DNA from: Riemerella anatipestifer_F
GTDB taxonomy: Bacteria; Bacteroidota; Bacteroidia; Flavobacteriales; Weeksellaceae
DNA length: 64,000 nucleotides
Strand: one strand, 5' to 3'
Assembly (NCBI RefSeq): GCF_037861325.1
Contig: NZ_JAFELW010000001.1
The notes below the pieces were generated by a model. That model saw nothing but the letters and a program-made list of their open reading frames with translations. It was not told the origin of the DNA and made no database searches. Of this stretch, positions 8,713 to 15,735 are shown one piece after another. Both the position numbers and the translations under genes were made by a program. The first letter of the stretch is position 1, and every line of letters begins with the position of its first letter.

Positions 8713-9621
8713 ATGCCTATAGATACTATTTTTGAAAGCGACCTCTGTAAATGGATTGATGTTACAGCTCCTACCAAAGAAGATTTAGACTCCCTACATC
8801 ATCAGTTTCATATCAATAAGTTACACTTAGATGATACTGTAGACCCAAGTCATCTTCCTAAATTTGAAGAAGTAGAAGGCGTAAAGTTTTTCTTAACTAG
8901 AGAAAATGTAGAACTTCAAAGAAAAAACTTAAATGGCATCAATGATGTAAGTACTAAATTAGGCATATTTATCATAGAAAAAATAATTATCACTATACAT
9001 AGAACCGATAATAAGAGTATTCTAGAAATTAAAGAAGACCTTAACAAAAATCCTGATAAATACAAGAAGTATTCTCCAGATAAGTTAGCTCTAATCTTAG
9101 GACTCAAGATAATGAAATCCTTTGATGACGAAAGCAAAAAACTTATAGAGATTATTGACAAGCTAGAGACTGAGATTTTTATGCAAAATAGCCCTCAGCT
9201 CAACCCTATAAAAAAACTCTACAAAATTAAAAGAAAGGCAGGGCTTAATGCTAGAGTACTTAACATGTCTTCGGATTGGATAGGTGCTTTTAAAAAACTT
9301 AATCTAAAAGACATTGAAATAGCAGACCTTGTAGATAAACAAAAAGATGTGATGTCGGATTTTGATCATATTAGTGCTCAGATTACTAACCTCATCTCTG
9401 TATATATCGCCTTATCTGATCAAAAAGCCAACCAAGTAATGAAACTATTAGCGATGTACTCGGTCTATTTTTTACCAATTACCTTTATTGCTGGACTTTA
9501 CGGAATGAATTTTGAATTTATGCCAGAGCTTCATCAGAAATATGGTTATTACGCTACTTTGGGAGTGATGCTCATTATTGTTATAGCTACTTTTATTTAT
9601 TTTAAAAAGAAAAAGTATTAA
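8713..9621 (+). CDS. corA: CorA-family magnesium/divalent cation transporter
   Basis: A 302-residue CorA protein. The cytoplasmic N-terminal two thirds are acidic and helical (for example LIEIIDKLETEIF around 140-152). They are followed by two C-terminal membrane helices: YSVYFLPITFIAGLYGMNFEF contains the signature YGMN (about 267-270) at the end of the first helix, and YATLGVMLIIVIATFIYF is the second. The periplasmic loop has FMPELHQKYGY where the classical family has an MPEL motif. The family forms pentameric channels for Mg2+ and sometimes Co2+ or Ni2+. A second Mg2+ transporter, MgtE, is encoded at 14.4 kb. Confidence 0.92.
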   Translation: MPIDTIFESDLCKWIDVTAPTKEDLDSLHHQFHINKLHLDDTVDPSHLPKFEEVEGVKFFLTRENVELQRKNLNGINDVSTKLGIFIIEKIIITIHRTDNKSILEIKEDLNKNPDKYKKYSPDKLALILGLKIMKSFDDESKKLIEIIDKLETEIFMQNSPQLNPIKKLYKIKRKAGLNARVLNMSSDWIGAFKKLNLKDIEIADLVDKQKDVMSDFDHISAQITNLISVYIALSDQKANQVMKLLAMYSVYFLPITFIAGLYGMNFEFMPELHQKYGYYATLGVMLIIVIATFIYFKKKKY

Positions 9622-9652
9622 CATCGCTATCATTCCAAACAGAAAAATATTT

Positions 9653-9660
9653 TATTTTTG
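9653..9660 (+). promoter_or_regulatory. Promoter -7 element of the MntR-like gene (TATTTTTG)
   Basis: TAnnTTTG match ending 5 bases before the ATG at 9666, so the transcript would be nearly or fully leaderless. It also argues against using the upstream GTG, which overlaps its last base. Confidence 0.5.
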
Positions 9661-9665
9661 TGTCT

Positions 9666-10319
9666 ATGAACTCTCTTACAGAAGAAAATTATCTAAAGGC
9701 TTTATTTCATCTAAAGACTGACAACAACGAGGTTACAGTAAACGAACTCAGCAAATTTTTGAACATTAAAATGCCGAGTGTTAATAGTATGATGAAAAAA
9801 TTCGCTCAAAAGAACTGGGTGATTACCGAAAGTTACAAACCCATTATCCTTACCGAAATTGGACAAAAAGAAGCAGCTTTAGTGATTAGAAAACATAGGC
9901 TTACAGAGATGTTTTTGGTAGAAAAAATGGGCTTTGGTTGGGAACATGTACATAAAATAGCCGAGGAACTAGAGCATATACACTCTGAGGAGTTTTTTGA
10001 TAAAATGGACGAATTACTTAATTACCCTAAAGTAGATCCTCACGGAGAACCTATCCCTGACAAAGAGGGCAATATCATAGAACAAAATCTAAAAAAGCTC
10101 AGCGAATGTATCGAAGGCGCGACGGTAACACTAGCGGCTGTAACTGTGGATACTAAAGATTTCCTTAGTTTTTTGAATGATAAGCGACTTAATTTAGGAA
10201 GTAGGCTTACAGTAAACAAAAAAGAAAAGTTTGACTCTTCTATGATGGTAACCGTAAATGGTATTTCTCACACCTTCAGTAAAGTAGTTTGTGATGCTCT
10301 TTTAGTGAAGCTAGATTAA
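9666..10319 (+). CDS. DtxR/MntR-family metal-dependent transcriptional regulator
   Basis: A 217-residue protein with the DtxR layout: winged helix (about 1-60, LTEENYLKALFHL and NELSKFLNIKMPSVNSMMKKF), dimerisation/metal domain (about 65-140) and a C-terminal FeoA/SH3-like domain (about 150-217). In the metal site EELEHIHSEEF, the position that is Cys102 in DtxR is glutamate here, as in manganese-sensing MntR. The Met10/Asp8 position is asparagine. I infer manganese rather than iron response, moderately. I chose the ATG at 9666 over a GTG two codons upstream because a promoter core overlaps the GTG and homologues start close to SLTEENYLKAL. Its stop overlaps the stop of the convergent sirtuin gene. 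Confidence 0.88.
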   Translation: MNSLTEENYLKALFHLKTDNNEVTVNELSKFLNIKMPSVNSMMKKFAQKNWVITESYKPIILTEIGQKEAALVIRKHRLTEMFLVEKMGFGWEHVHKIAEELEHIHSEEFFDKMDELLNYPKVDPHGEPIPDKEGNIIEQNLKKLSECIEGATVTLAAVTVDTKDFLSFLNDKRLNLGSRLTVNKKEKFDSSMMVTVNGISHTFSKVVCDALLVKLD

Positions 10320-11002
10320 AACTCAGCTAAGAGTATCTCCTTTAGTTTTATCATACCTTCTGTTGCCGAAGTAGCAAAACAAGTAGCCTTTTTTGTATAA
10401 TGCTCAGGAATTTGAGGGTCAATGAGAAACAACTCGCAATGCTGTGGAATATAATGCACCAAAGATGCCGCAGGATAAACCTGTAACGAAGTTCCTATCA
10501 CTAAAAATAAATCTGCCGAAGTTGCTATATCTATGGCTTTTTCCATTTCAGGTACAGCCTCACCAAACCATACAATATGAGGTCTAAGTTGAACGCCTTT
10601 TTCGTTTTTGTCTCCTAGATTAAGGTCGGTTTCCCAATTTATAATCTCGTTTTCAGAGTTTATAGGTCTCGCCTTTTTAAGCTCTCCGTGAAGATGAATA
10701 ATATGAGAAGATCCTGCTCTTTCGTGCAAATCATCTACATTTTGAGTAATAACAATTACCTCATAGTACTTTTCTAATTCTGCTAAAATGCTATGAGCCA
10801 AATTTGGTTTAACCTCTGCTAATTGCCTCCTTCTAAGATTATAAAAATCCAAAACCAACTGAGGATTTCTTGCAAACCCTTCTGGACTCGCCACATCTTC
10901 TATACAATGATTTTCCCACAGCCCATTAGAATCTCTAAATGTTTTAATGCCACTTTCCGCAGAAATACCCGCCCCAGAAAGTACTACTAATCTTTTTTTC
11001 AT
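10316..11002 (-). CDS. cobB: Sir2-family NAD-dependent protein deacylase
   Basis: A 228-residue sirtuin that removes acyl groups from lysines using NAD+. Visible motifs are GAGISAESGIKTFRDSNGLW (residues 10-29, NAD binding), TQNVDDLHERAG (about 86-97), the catalytic HLHGE (His105) and GTSLQVYPA (about 186-194). Tyr54-x-x-Arg57 (FYNLRR) matches the pair that lets SIRT5-type enzymes bind succinyl or malonyl groups, so desuccinylase activity is likely. The four zinc-binding cysteines of most sirtuins are absent between HGEL and RPHIVWFGE. I chose the ATG at 11002 because the upstream extension reads through the palindromic repeat beside the gene. It converges with the MntR-like gene, sharing stop-codon bases. 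Confidence 0.9.
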   Translation of the reverse strand: MKKRLVVLSGAGISAESGIKTFRDSNGLWENHCIEDVASPEGFARNPQLVLDFYNLRRRQLAEVKPNLAHSILAELEKYYEVIVITQNVDDLHERAGSSHIIHLHGELKKARPINSENEIINWETDLNLGDKNEKGVQLRPHIVWFGEAVPEMEKAIDIATSADLFLVIGTSLQVYPAASLVHYIPQHCELFLIDPQIPEHYTKKATCFATSATEGMIKLKEILLAEF

Positions 11003-11023
11003 GAAATAATATTTATCGTTTTG

Positions 11024-11133
11024 GGTATTGCCAAAGGCGGGGCTTATTAGCACCTTACTTCAATCAAAATACTATACTTTAAAGATAAATAAAAGTTTCT
11101 AAAATACAAATATTCCCCGCTTTCGGCAATACC
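11024..11133. repeat. Long imperfect palindrome (attC-like) between cobB and the SRPBCC gene
   Basis: The outer arms are 19 bases each (11024-11042 and 11115-11133) and match as an inverted repeat with two mismatches, both of which could be G-U pairs. The 72-base centre is AT-rich. In the minus direction the right edge reads CTACCGCTAACA then GGTATTGCCGAAAGCGGGG, directly after the stop of the SRPBCC gene. The same arrangement recurs at 13533-13702. Confidence 0.75.
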
Positions 11134-11134
11134 T

Positions 11135-11145
11135 TGTTAGCGGTA
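11135..11145. repeat. Boundary motif TGTTAGCGGTA, left member of an inverted pair
   Basis: An exact 11-bp inverted match to TACCGCTAACA at 12298-12308. The pair encloses the SRPBCC and Crp/Fnr genes (11151-12275) and nothing else. Confidence 0.7.
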
Positions 11146-11150
11146 GTGTT

Positions 11151-11630
11151 TTATTTTTGTTCTGACAATTCTTTCAATTTTTTATTCATTGCTTCAAATC
11201 TTTTTTTAGTGTTTTCCAAATTAAGAAGTCCAACAAATATCCCCTTAAATTTCTCACTTTGTTTAAATGTTGTTGTTCCATTTCCGTTGTCAATAAGTTC
11301 AAATTTGTGTTCTCCGTCAAAAAGTCCTTTAAATAATAAATGTCCAATCCAACGAAGCTCCTTGTTAGTTTCAAAAGCAAGAACTCTTGGTTTAAAAGTC
11401 ATTTCTTTTGAGTTTGGTGGTTGTATGCTTACTTTAATTTTATTACCAATTTTCACTTCTCCTTTTATTGATTTTATAAACGGATTCCAATTCGGATAAT
11501 TGTCAAAATTTGTAAGAATTGACCACACTTTTTCTGGTGTTGCATTTATTAAAATTTCTGTTTTGATTTCTTTTGCCATTGCTGTTACACTCAATAATGT
11601 GATTAAACTAATTGTTGTTAGATATTTCAT
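11151..11630 (-). CDS. SRPBCC-domain protein with signal peptide
   Basis: A 159-residue protein: signal peptide (MKYLTTISLITLLSVTAMA) then a START/Bet v1-like SRPBCC fold, recognisable from EILINATPEKVWSILTNFDN, YPNWNPFI, FKPRVLAFETNKELRWIG and the closing amphipathic helix NTKKRFEAMNKKLKEL. Such folds bind hydrophobic ligands; the ligand here is unknown. Most family members are cytoplasmic, so the apparent signal peptide is a little unusual. The start at 11630 is preferred because the 13 codons upstream do not fit a signal peptide. It is downstream of, and co-directional with, the Crp/Fnr gene with a 72-base gap, and both are enclosed by the 11-bp boundary motifs. Confidence 0.8.
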   Translation of the reverse strand: MKYLTTISLITLLSVTAMAKEIKTEILINATPEKVWSILTNFDNYPNWNPFIKSIKGEVKIGNKIKVSIQPPNSKEMTFKPRVLAFETNKELRWIGHLLFKGLFDGEHKFELIDNGNGTTTFKQSEKFKGIFVGLLNLENTKKRFEAMNKKLKELSEQK

Positions 11631-11702
11631 TCGTATCGATTTTAAATTACGATACAAAAGTCTTAACAAATAATAGAGTTACTCTTGACAAAAATCAAGA
11701 AA

Positions 11703-12275
11703 TCATAAAAGTTGTTTTTTTCTAATTCTGCTAAATGTTTCGGGCGTCATTCCAAGCATAGAAGCAATATATTGTAAAGGTACTTGGTTAAATAACTCTC
11801 TATTGTTTTCAAAGAAGTAATTATATCTTTCTTCTGCTGTCATTGATAAATGACTAAAAACTCGTTCTTCAAGAACTATAAAACAACGTACAAGAAATAA
11901 TTTCTCTAATTCGTGCCATTTAGGCACTAATTCTCCAATTTTTTTATAATCGGCTTTTGTTATTGAATAAACTTCTGTATCGGTTAATGCTTGTATTGAT
12001 AAACGTGAAGGTGTTTCAAATATAAAACTTGATAAGTCTGTTGAAAAATATCCTTTTGTTGAAATCCATTGAGTTATTTCTTTTTCGTCTGTCGTTATAA
12101 ACATTCTTAAAAGTCCCGATTGAACAAAACTTAAATTGTCGCAACGTCTTCCTGATTTTAATAAAAAGTCTCCTTTTTTAATAGTTGTCAAGCTGAATAA
12201 AGAAACTATCGTAGTCAAGTCGTCAGCATTCACTACCCCAAAATAAGATTTTATGTATTGTTCTAATTCTGTCAT
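11703..12275 (-). CDS. Crp/Fnr-family transcriptional regulator
   Basis: A 190-residue regulator. A cyclic-nucleotide-binding-like beta-roll (about 15-110) contains TTIKKGDFLLKSGRRCDNLSFVQSGLLRMF, followed by a dimerisation helix and a C-terminal helix-turn-helix (about 155-188, QYIASMLGMTPETFSRIRK). No cysteine cluster for an Fe-S centre is evident, and the cAMP-contacting residues are not conserved enough to name a ligand. This type is very common in Flavobacteriia and usually controls a neighbouring small gene, here probably the SRPBCC gene. TGTTAGCGGTAATG, the boundary motif, lies just upstream of its start. Confidence 0.88.
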   Translation of the reverse strand: MTELEQYIKSYFGVVNADDLTTIVSLFSLTTIKKGDFLLKSGRRCDNLSFVQSGLLRMFITTDEKEITQWISTKGYFSTDLSSFIFETPSRLSIQALTDTEVYSITKADYKKIGELVPKWHELEKLFLVRCFIVLEERVFSHLSMTAEERYNYFFENNRELFNQVPLQYIASMLGMTPETFSRIRKKQLL

Positions 12276-12297
12276 ATTTCGTTGTGTCTCGCAACAT

Positions 12298-12308
12298 TAC
12301 CGCTAACA
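12298..12308. repeat. Boundary motif TACCGCTAACA, right member of an inverted pair
   Basis: The exact inverted partner of 11135-11145. In the minus direction it reads TGTTAGCGGTAATG, close to TGTTATCGGCAATG found at the edge of the unit ending at 14364. Confidence 0.7.
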
Positions 12309-12370
12309 TAAAAGTATATTCAATCCTACTTTTCGCATAATTCTTGGGCTTTCTTTTATCTTTAATTCTT

Positions 12371-12937
12371 TTAAATCTCTTTAAATAATTTTTCAGAATT
12401 CCAAACAATTGCAAATTCCTCATTCAGGTTTGCAAGCGTTGTTTGATGGATTAACTCTGAATCGTATTTTTCTCCATTAATTCCAACCCTATCAAATGTT
12501 GCCGTAGCGTCCGAAATTAGATAAGTTTCATAGCCATAATTTCCAGACATTCTAGTTGTTGTAGAAACGCAATGGTTGGTAGTTATTCCCACAATTACCA
12601 ATGTGTTAATATTTAAACTATCAATTTGCTCTTTTAATGTAGTTCCAATGAATGCACTATTTACATTTTTAGTAATGATAGTCTCAGAATCATTTGGGAT
12701 AACATACTCACTAAATTCAAATCCTGCATTTGTGATATGAAGTTTTGATTTAGGATTATCCGAACTATGCCTTACATGGAAGATTGGCAAGCTTAATTCT
12801 CGCCATTTTTGCAAAATTTTACCACAAATTTCTTCGGCATTTTTATTATTACGATTTCCGCCCCAATAATCTTCTTCAAGAAAAGCCTTTTGAACGTCAA
12901 TTAAAACTAATGCGGGATTTTTTTCTCTTAATTTCAT
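12371..12937 (-). CDS. Isochorismatase-family cysteine hydrolase
   Basis: A 188-residue alpha/beta hydrolase of the isochorismatase/nicotinamidase superfamily. The catalytic triad is visible: Asp14 (ALVLIDVQKAF), Lys90 (ETIITKNVNSAF) and Cys123 (GITTNHCVSTTTR). The cis-peptide region VGITTNHC is typical. The substrate cannot be read from sequence. The lack of an isochorismate-binding partner domain or siderophore genes nearby argues against a role in siderophore synthesis, and family members with this YGYETYLISDATATF pattern often act on small amides or are uncharacterised. It lies 33 bases downstream of a small membrane protein gene and is probably co-transcribed with it. Confidence 0.88.
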   Translation of the reverse strand: MKLREKNPALVLIDVQKAFLEEDYWGGNRNNKNAEEICGKILQKWRELSLPIFHVRHSSDNPKSKLHITNAGFEFSEYVIPNDSETIITKNVNSAFIGTTLKEQIDSLNINTLVIVGITTNHCVSTTTRMSGNYGYETYLISDATATFDRVGINGEKYDSELIHQTTLANLNEEFAIVWNSEKLFKEI

Positions 12938-12970
12938 TTTTAAAGACTTTTTAGAATCGCTACTAATTTA

Positions 12971-13507
12971 CTACTTTTTTATAAGAGGACTATACCCTTT
13001 TGAAAAGAAATTTTTAGTATTTGCATCGTATAAGTATCTATCCGTGAGTTGTAAATAAGATAACTTTTCAAAATCAATATTTTTTAAACACAAAGTGTCA
13101 TTAGAAATTTTATACTTTCCGTTCCAATGATGAAAAGCATGAGGCAGGTATTCTGTAATTTGAAATGTTTGATTTTCAAATAATGTTATTTCTACTTTCG
13201 TTTCAGTACCAATAGAATATGTGGATATCACTTCTCTATTTTTTGAGTGACAATTATTAAATATGTTAAACAAAACTCCAGCCACACCAAACAAACAAAT
13301 AAGCTTTAGAGTTCTGAGTTTTTTTCTTCGCTTTTGATAGAAATATAAAATCAAACCATTAACTAATATTAAGCAAACTACAAATGGAATTATTATAATA
13401 TCATAAACTGATTCTACGTAATCCCCATAATACTTTGTTAGCTTAAATAGTATTAACAGAAGAAAAACCAATGTCAAATATTTCAATATTTCCTTAATGA
13501 TTTTCAT
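12971..13507 (-). CDS. Unknown small membrane protein
   Basis: A 178-residue protein I do not recognise. Three hydrophobic segments are visible in the first half (about 9-27, 36-57 and 67-83), then a soluble half with KVEITLFENQTFQITEYLPHAFHHWNGKYKISNDTLCL. That pattern resembles many Bacteroidota proteins that carry a lipocalin-like or beta-rich domain after membrane helices. It is the first gene after the long palindrome at 13533-13702 and precedes the isochorismatase-like gene. Base composition is AT-rich like its neighbours in this accessory block. Confidence 0.65.
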   Translation of the reverse strand: MKIIKEILKYLTLVFLLLILFKLTKYYGDYVESVYDIIIIPFVVCLILVNGLILYFYQKRRKKLRTLKLICLFGVAGVLFNIFNNCHSKNREVISTYSIGTETKVEITLFENQTFQITEYLPHAFHHWNGKYKISNDTLCLKNIDFEKLSYLQLTDRYLYDANTKNFFSKGYSPLIKK

Positions 13508-13532
13508 CTTTATTTTTTATACCAGCGAAAAA

Positions 13533-13702
13533 AGTATTTGCGAAAGGCGGATTGAATTGAACCAATAGTTCAATTTCAACCAACCGAAGCAGATGCTTTT
13601 CAATGAAACTAAATTAATCAAAATAGTTGAATTGAAAAGTATATGCGACTAAATATTTCTGCTTTTCAATTCAACACCTTAACTCCGCCTTTTGCAAATA
13701 CT
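13533..13702. repeat. Long imperfect palindrome (attC-like) with nested inverted repeats
   Basis: The outer arms (13533-13551 and 13684-13702) are 19 bases with one mismatch. Inside lie further complementary blocks, including GATTGAATTGAAC against TTTTCAATTCAAC and two AGCA-type TGCTTTTCAAT blocks. The right edge continues into GTGTTATCGGCAG. The arms share the core GTATTTGC.AAAGGCGG with the palindrome at 11024-11133 and with 44818-44850. Confidence 0.75.
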
Positions 13703-13714
13703 GTGTTATCGGCA
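13703..13714. repeat. Boundary motif GTGTTATCGGCA, left member of an inverted pair
   Basis: An exact 12-bp inverted match to TGCCGATAACAC at 14353-14364. The pair encloses a single gene (13722-14327). Confidence 0.7.
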
Positions 13715-13721
13715 GTCCGAA

Positions 13722-14327
13722 CTAATTTAATTCGTTAACTTTAATTGTTATTCTATTAAATTTGTTTTCACCTAATATTGTTTGGGTTTCTGGATTATAT
13801 TTTTCCAAGCAAAATTGTCCAATTTCCTGCAACACTTTTATTTCTCCATTTATTTTTGAAAATACAATAAGTTCAGAGTTAGGCAAATTATCTTTCTCAT
13901 TTATTCTTTGTAAATACAAATTCTCAGGTGTTTCAATTTTGAAATTTGTGAAAGGATAATTAACTAAATCTGAATATTCTTTTTTCGACTCAAGTTTAAA
14001 AATCCAGAAAACATCGTCATAATCAGCAATTTGCCATAAAAAATTTTCAGCAATATTGTCAAGCCTGTTTTCACTTTGATATTCAATATCTTGTCTTACA
14101 AATTTATATTTTTCATTCTCAAAAAATATGCTTTCTTCTTTTTCTTTAATTTCCTCTTTTCCAAAAAATAATTCTTTAACTTTTGAATAAAGAAAAGCGA
14201 TTGGCAAAACTATCAAGAAGACGAAAATAATTATTGGCACAATTAGAATTCTAAAAGCTTTGTTTATAATTTTTTTTCTAAAATTTAGTTCTGGAATTTT
14301 TGTTATGTTAATTGTTTCAATTTTCAT
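13722..14327 (-). CDS. Unknown membrane-anchored protein
   Basis: A 201-residue protein I do not recognise. One strong membrane helix near the N-terminus (about 26-50, ILIVPIIIFVFLIVLPIAFLYS) is followed by a charged linker rich in glutamate and lysine (about 55-72) and a soluble domain with WQIADYDDVFWIFKLESKKEY and a C-terminal NRITIKVNEL. It fills the space between the two 12-bp boundary motifs with only about 8 bases on its 3' side and 25 on its 5' side, as a mobile gene cassette would. Strand and length are consistent with a real gene; function is unknown. Confidence 0.7.
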   Translation of the reverse strand: MKIETINITKIPELNFRKKIINKAFRILIVPIIIFVFLIVLPIAFLYSKVKELFFGKEEIKEKEESIFFENEKYKFVRQDIEYQSENRLDNIAENFLWQIADYDDVFWIFKLESKKEYSDLVNYPFTNFKIETPENLYLQRINEKDNLPNSELIVFSKINGEIKVLQEIGQFCLEKYNPETQTILGENKFNRITIKVNELN

Positions 14328-14352
14328 TTTCTGAAGGTTTTTTGTAACGCAT

Positions 14353-14364
14353 TGCCGATAACAC
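14353..14364. repeat. Boundary motif TGCCGATAACAC, right member of an inverted pair
   Basis: The exact inverted partner of 13703-13714. It lies two bases from the mgtE stop codon, so the accessory block abuts the core genome here. Confidence 0.7.
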
Positions 14365-14366
14365 CT

Positions 14367-15716
14367 CTAAATATGCAACATTAGTTTTGCTATGGTAAAG
14401 TAAATCAAAACCCCTAAAATATCGTTAGAAGTCGTAATAAAAGGACCTGTAGCTATTGCGGGGTCTATTTTGTTTTTATTAAGAAGAATAGGCACTATAG
14501 TCCCAATAACAGCAGCCACCAAAATAACAGCTAACAGAGAAACTGAGATAGCAATAGATACCATCATATCGTGCCTATTGACAAGCAAATTAAACGAAAG
14601 AATAATCACTGATAAAATAAATCCAGATGCTGCGGAAACACTCACCTCCTTTATCAAGGTTTTAATAGTATCTGTTCCTAAAGTATTATTAGCTAAACCT
14701 TGCACAATAATCGCCGAAGCCTGCACCCCAATATTACCTGCCGTTGCAGCTATTAGAGGCACAAAAAACATAAGAGCAGGTATCTTTTGTAGGGCATCTT
14801 GATTTCCTTGCAATACCTGCGAACCTATTAAACCGCCTACCATACCTATAAAAAGCCAAGGCAACCGTGCTTTTGTAAGTGAAAAAATAGTATCGGTAGA
14901 GTCAACATCTAGGGAGATACCCGATGCTAACTGATAATCCTTTTCTGCTTCTTCGGTTATAAAGTCAATAACATCATCTATCGTAATACGCCCTACCAAA
15001 TTGCCTCTAGCATCAACCACAGGCACCTCAAAAAGGTCGTACTTCTGCATAAATCTTGCTACCTCCTCAGCTGTATCCGTATCCATCACCGAACGGATTT
15101 TAGGATTATAAACCTCCGAAACTTTAGTAGAAGAAGTGGTTGTAAGCAGTTTTTTTAAACTTAAAAGCCCTAGTAGTTTATCATTATCATCTACCACATA
15201 GATAGAATATACCTCATCTAAATCTTCGGCTTGTTTTCTCATCTCTTTGACCGCAGAAATAATGGTTAAGTTCTGGTTAACTTTTACCATTTCCGTTGCC
15301 ATAAGACCTCCAGCCTCGTCTTCGTCATATCTAAGTAAGTCAACGATACTTTGAGCGTGTTCTTCGTCATCTAACCTTTGGATAATTTCGGTCTGCTGAT
15401 GTTCTGGAAGCTCAGAGATAATATCTGCCGCATCGTCAGAATCTATCTCATTGATGATTTCATCTGCAATCTCTTGTGAAGAGAGACCTTTCATAAAGCT
15501 CTTTCGCTCATCTTCGTCTATCTCTAAGAGTACTTCCGCAGATTTCTCATTGCTCATTAAATCATAGAGAAAATGCTGTTCTTCCTCATCCAAATCTTCA
15601 AATATAGAAGCAATGTCTGGTGCCTCCATTTCGGCAAGCATCAGAGCCACCTCTTTAGCATTTTTCTCCTTGATGAGATTTTTTATCAATTCTCTAAGAG
15701 CAACGGTTTCAGTCAA
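14367..15716 (-). CDS. mgtE: MgtE-family magnesium channel/transporter
   Basis: A 449-residue MgtE with the full architecture: an N-terminal superhelical MgtE_N domain (about 1-130, EELDEEEQHFLYDLM and SDDAADIISELP), a tandem CBS pair (about 135-255, DDNDKLLGLLSLKKLL and VVDARGNLVGRITIDDVIDFI) and five membrane helices (about 280-449) with ATAGNIGVQASAIIVQG and the pore motif DPAIATGPFITTSNDILG. In the family, cytoplasmic Mg2+ binding between the N and CBS domains closes the channel. It is followed by rsmA 19 bases upstream on the same strand, so both could share a transcript. Its stop lies at the edge of the accessory block. Confidence 0.96.
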   Translation of the reverse strand: MTETVALRELIKNLIKEKNAKEVALMLAEMEAPDIASIFEDLDEEEQHFLYDLMSNEKSAEVLLEIDEDERKSFMKGLSSQEIADEIINEIDSDDAADIISELPEHQQTEIIQRLDDEEHAQSIVDLLRYDEDEAGGLMATEMVKVNQNLTIISAVKEMRKQAEDLDEVYSIYVVDDNDKLLGLLSLKKLLTTTSSTKVSEVYNPKIRSVMDTDTAEEVARFMQKYDLFEVPVVDARGNLVGRITIDDVIDFITEEAEKDYQLASGISLDVDSTDTIFSLTKARLPWLFIGMVGGLIGSQVLQGNQDALQKIPALMFFVPLIAATAGNIGVQASAIIVQGLANNTLGTDTIKTLIKEVSVSAASGFILSVIILSFNLLVNRHDMMVSIAISVSLLAVILVAAVIGTIVPILLNKNKIDPAIATGPFITTSNDILGVLIYFTIAKLMLHI

Positions 15717-15735
15717 AATAGATTTTATTTAGTAG

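Noticed and set aside
9660..9665. GTG start for the MntR-like gene
   Set aside because: The GTG overlaps the last base of a promoter -7 element and adds only two codons; the ATG at 9666 fits better.
12223..12423. A 66-codon minus-strand frame between the Crp/Fnr and isochorismatase genes
   Set aside because: It overlaps the ends of both real genes and has no recognisable sequence.
11024..13702. CRISPR array
   Set aside because: The repeats are palindromes of different length, not short direct repeats with regular spacers, and no cas gene is present.
10990..14370. Insertion sequence or transposon
   Set aside because: No transposase, no target duplications seen, and the inverted motifs enclose ordinary genes and recur with different spacing.
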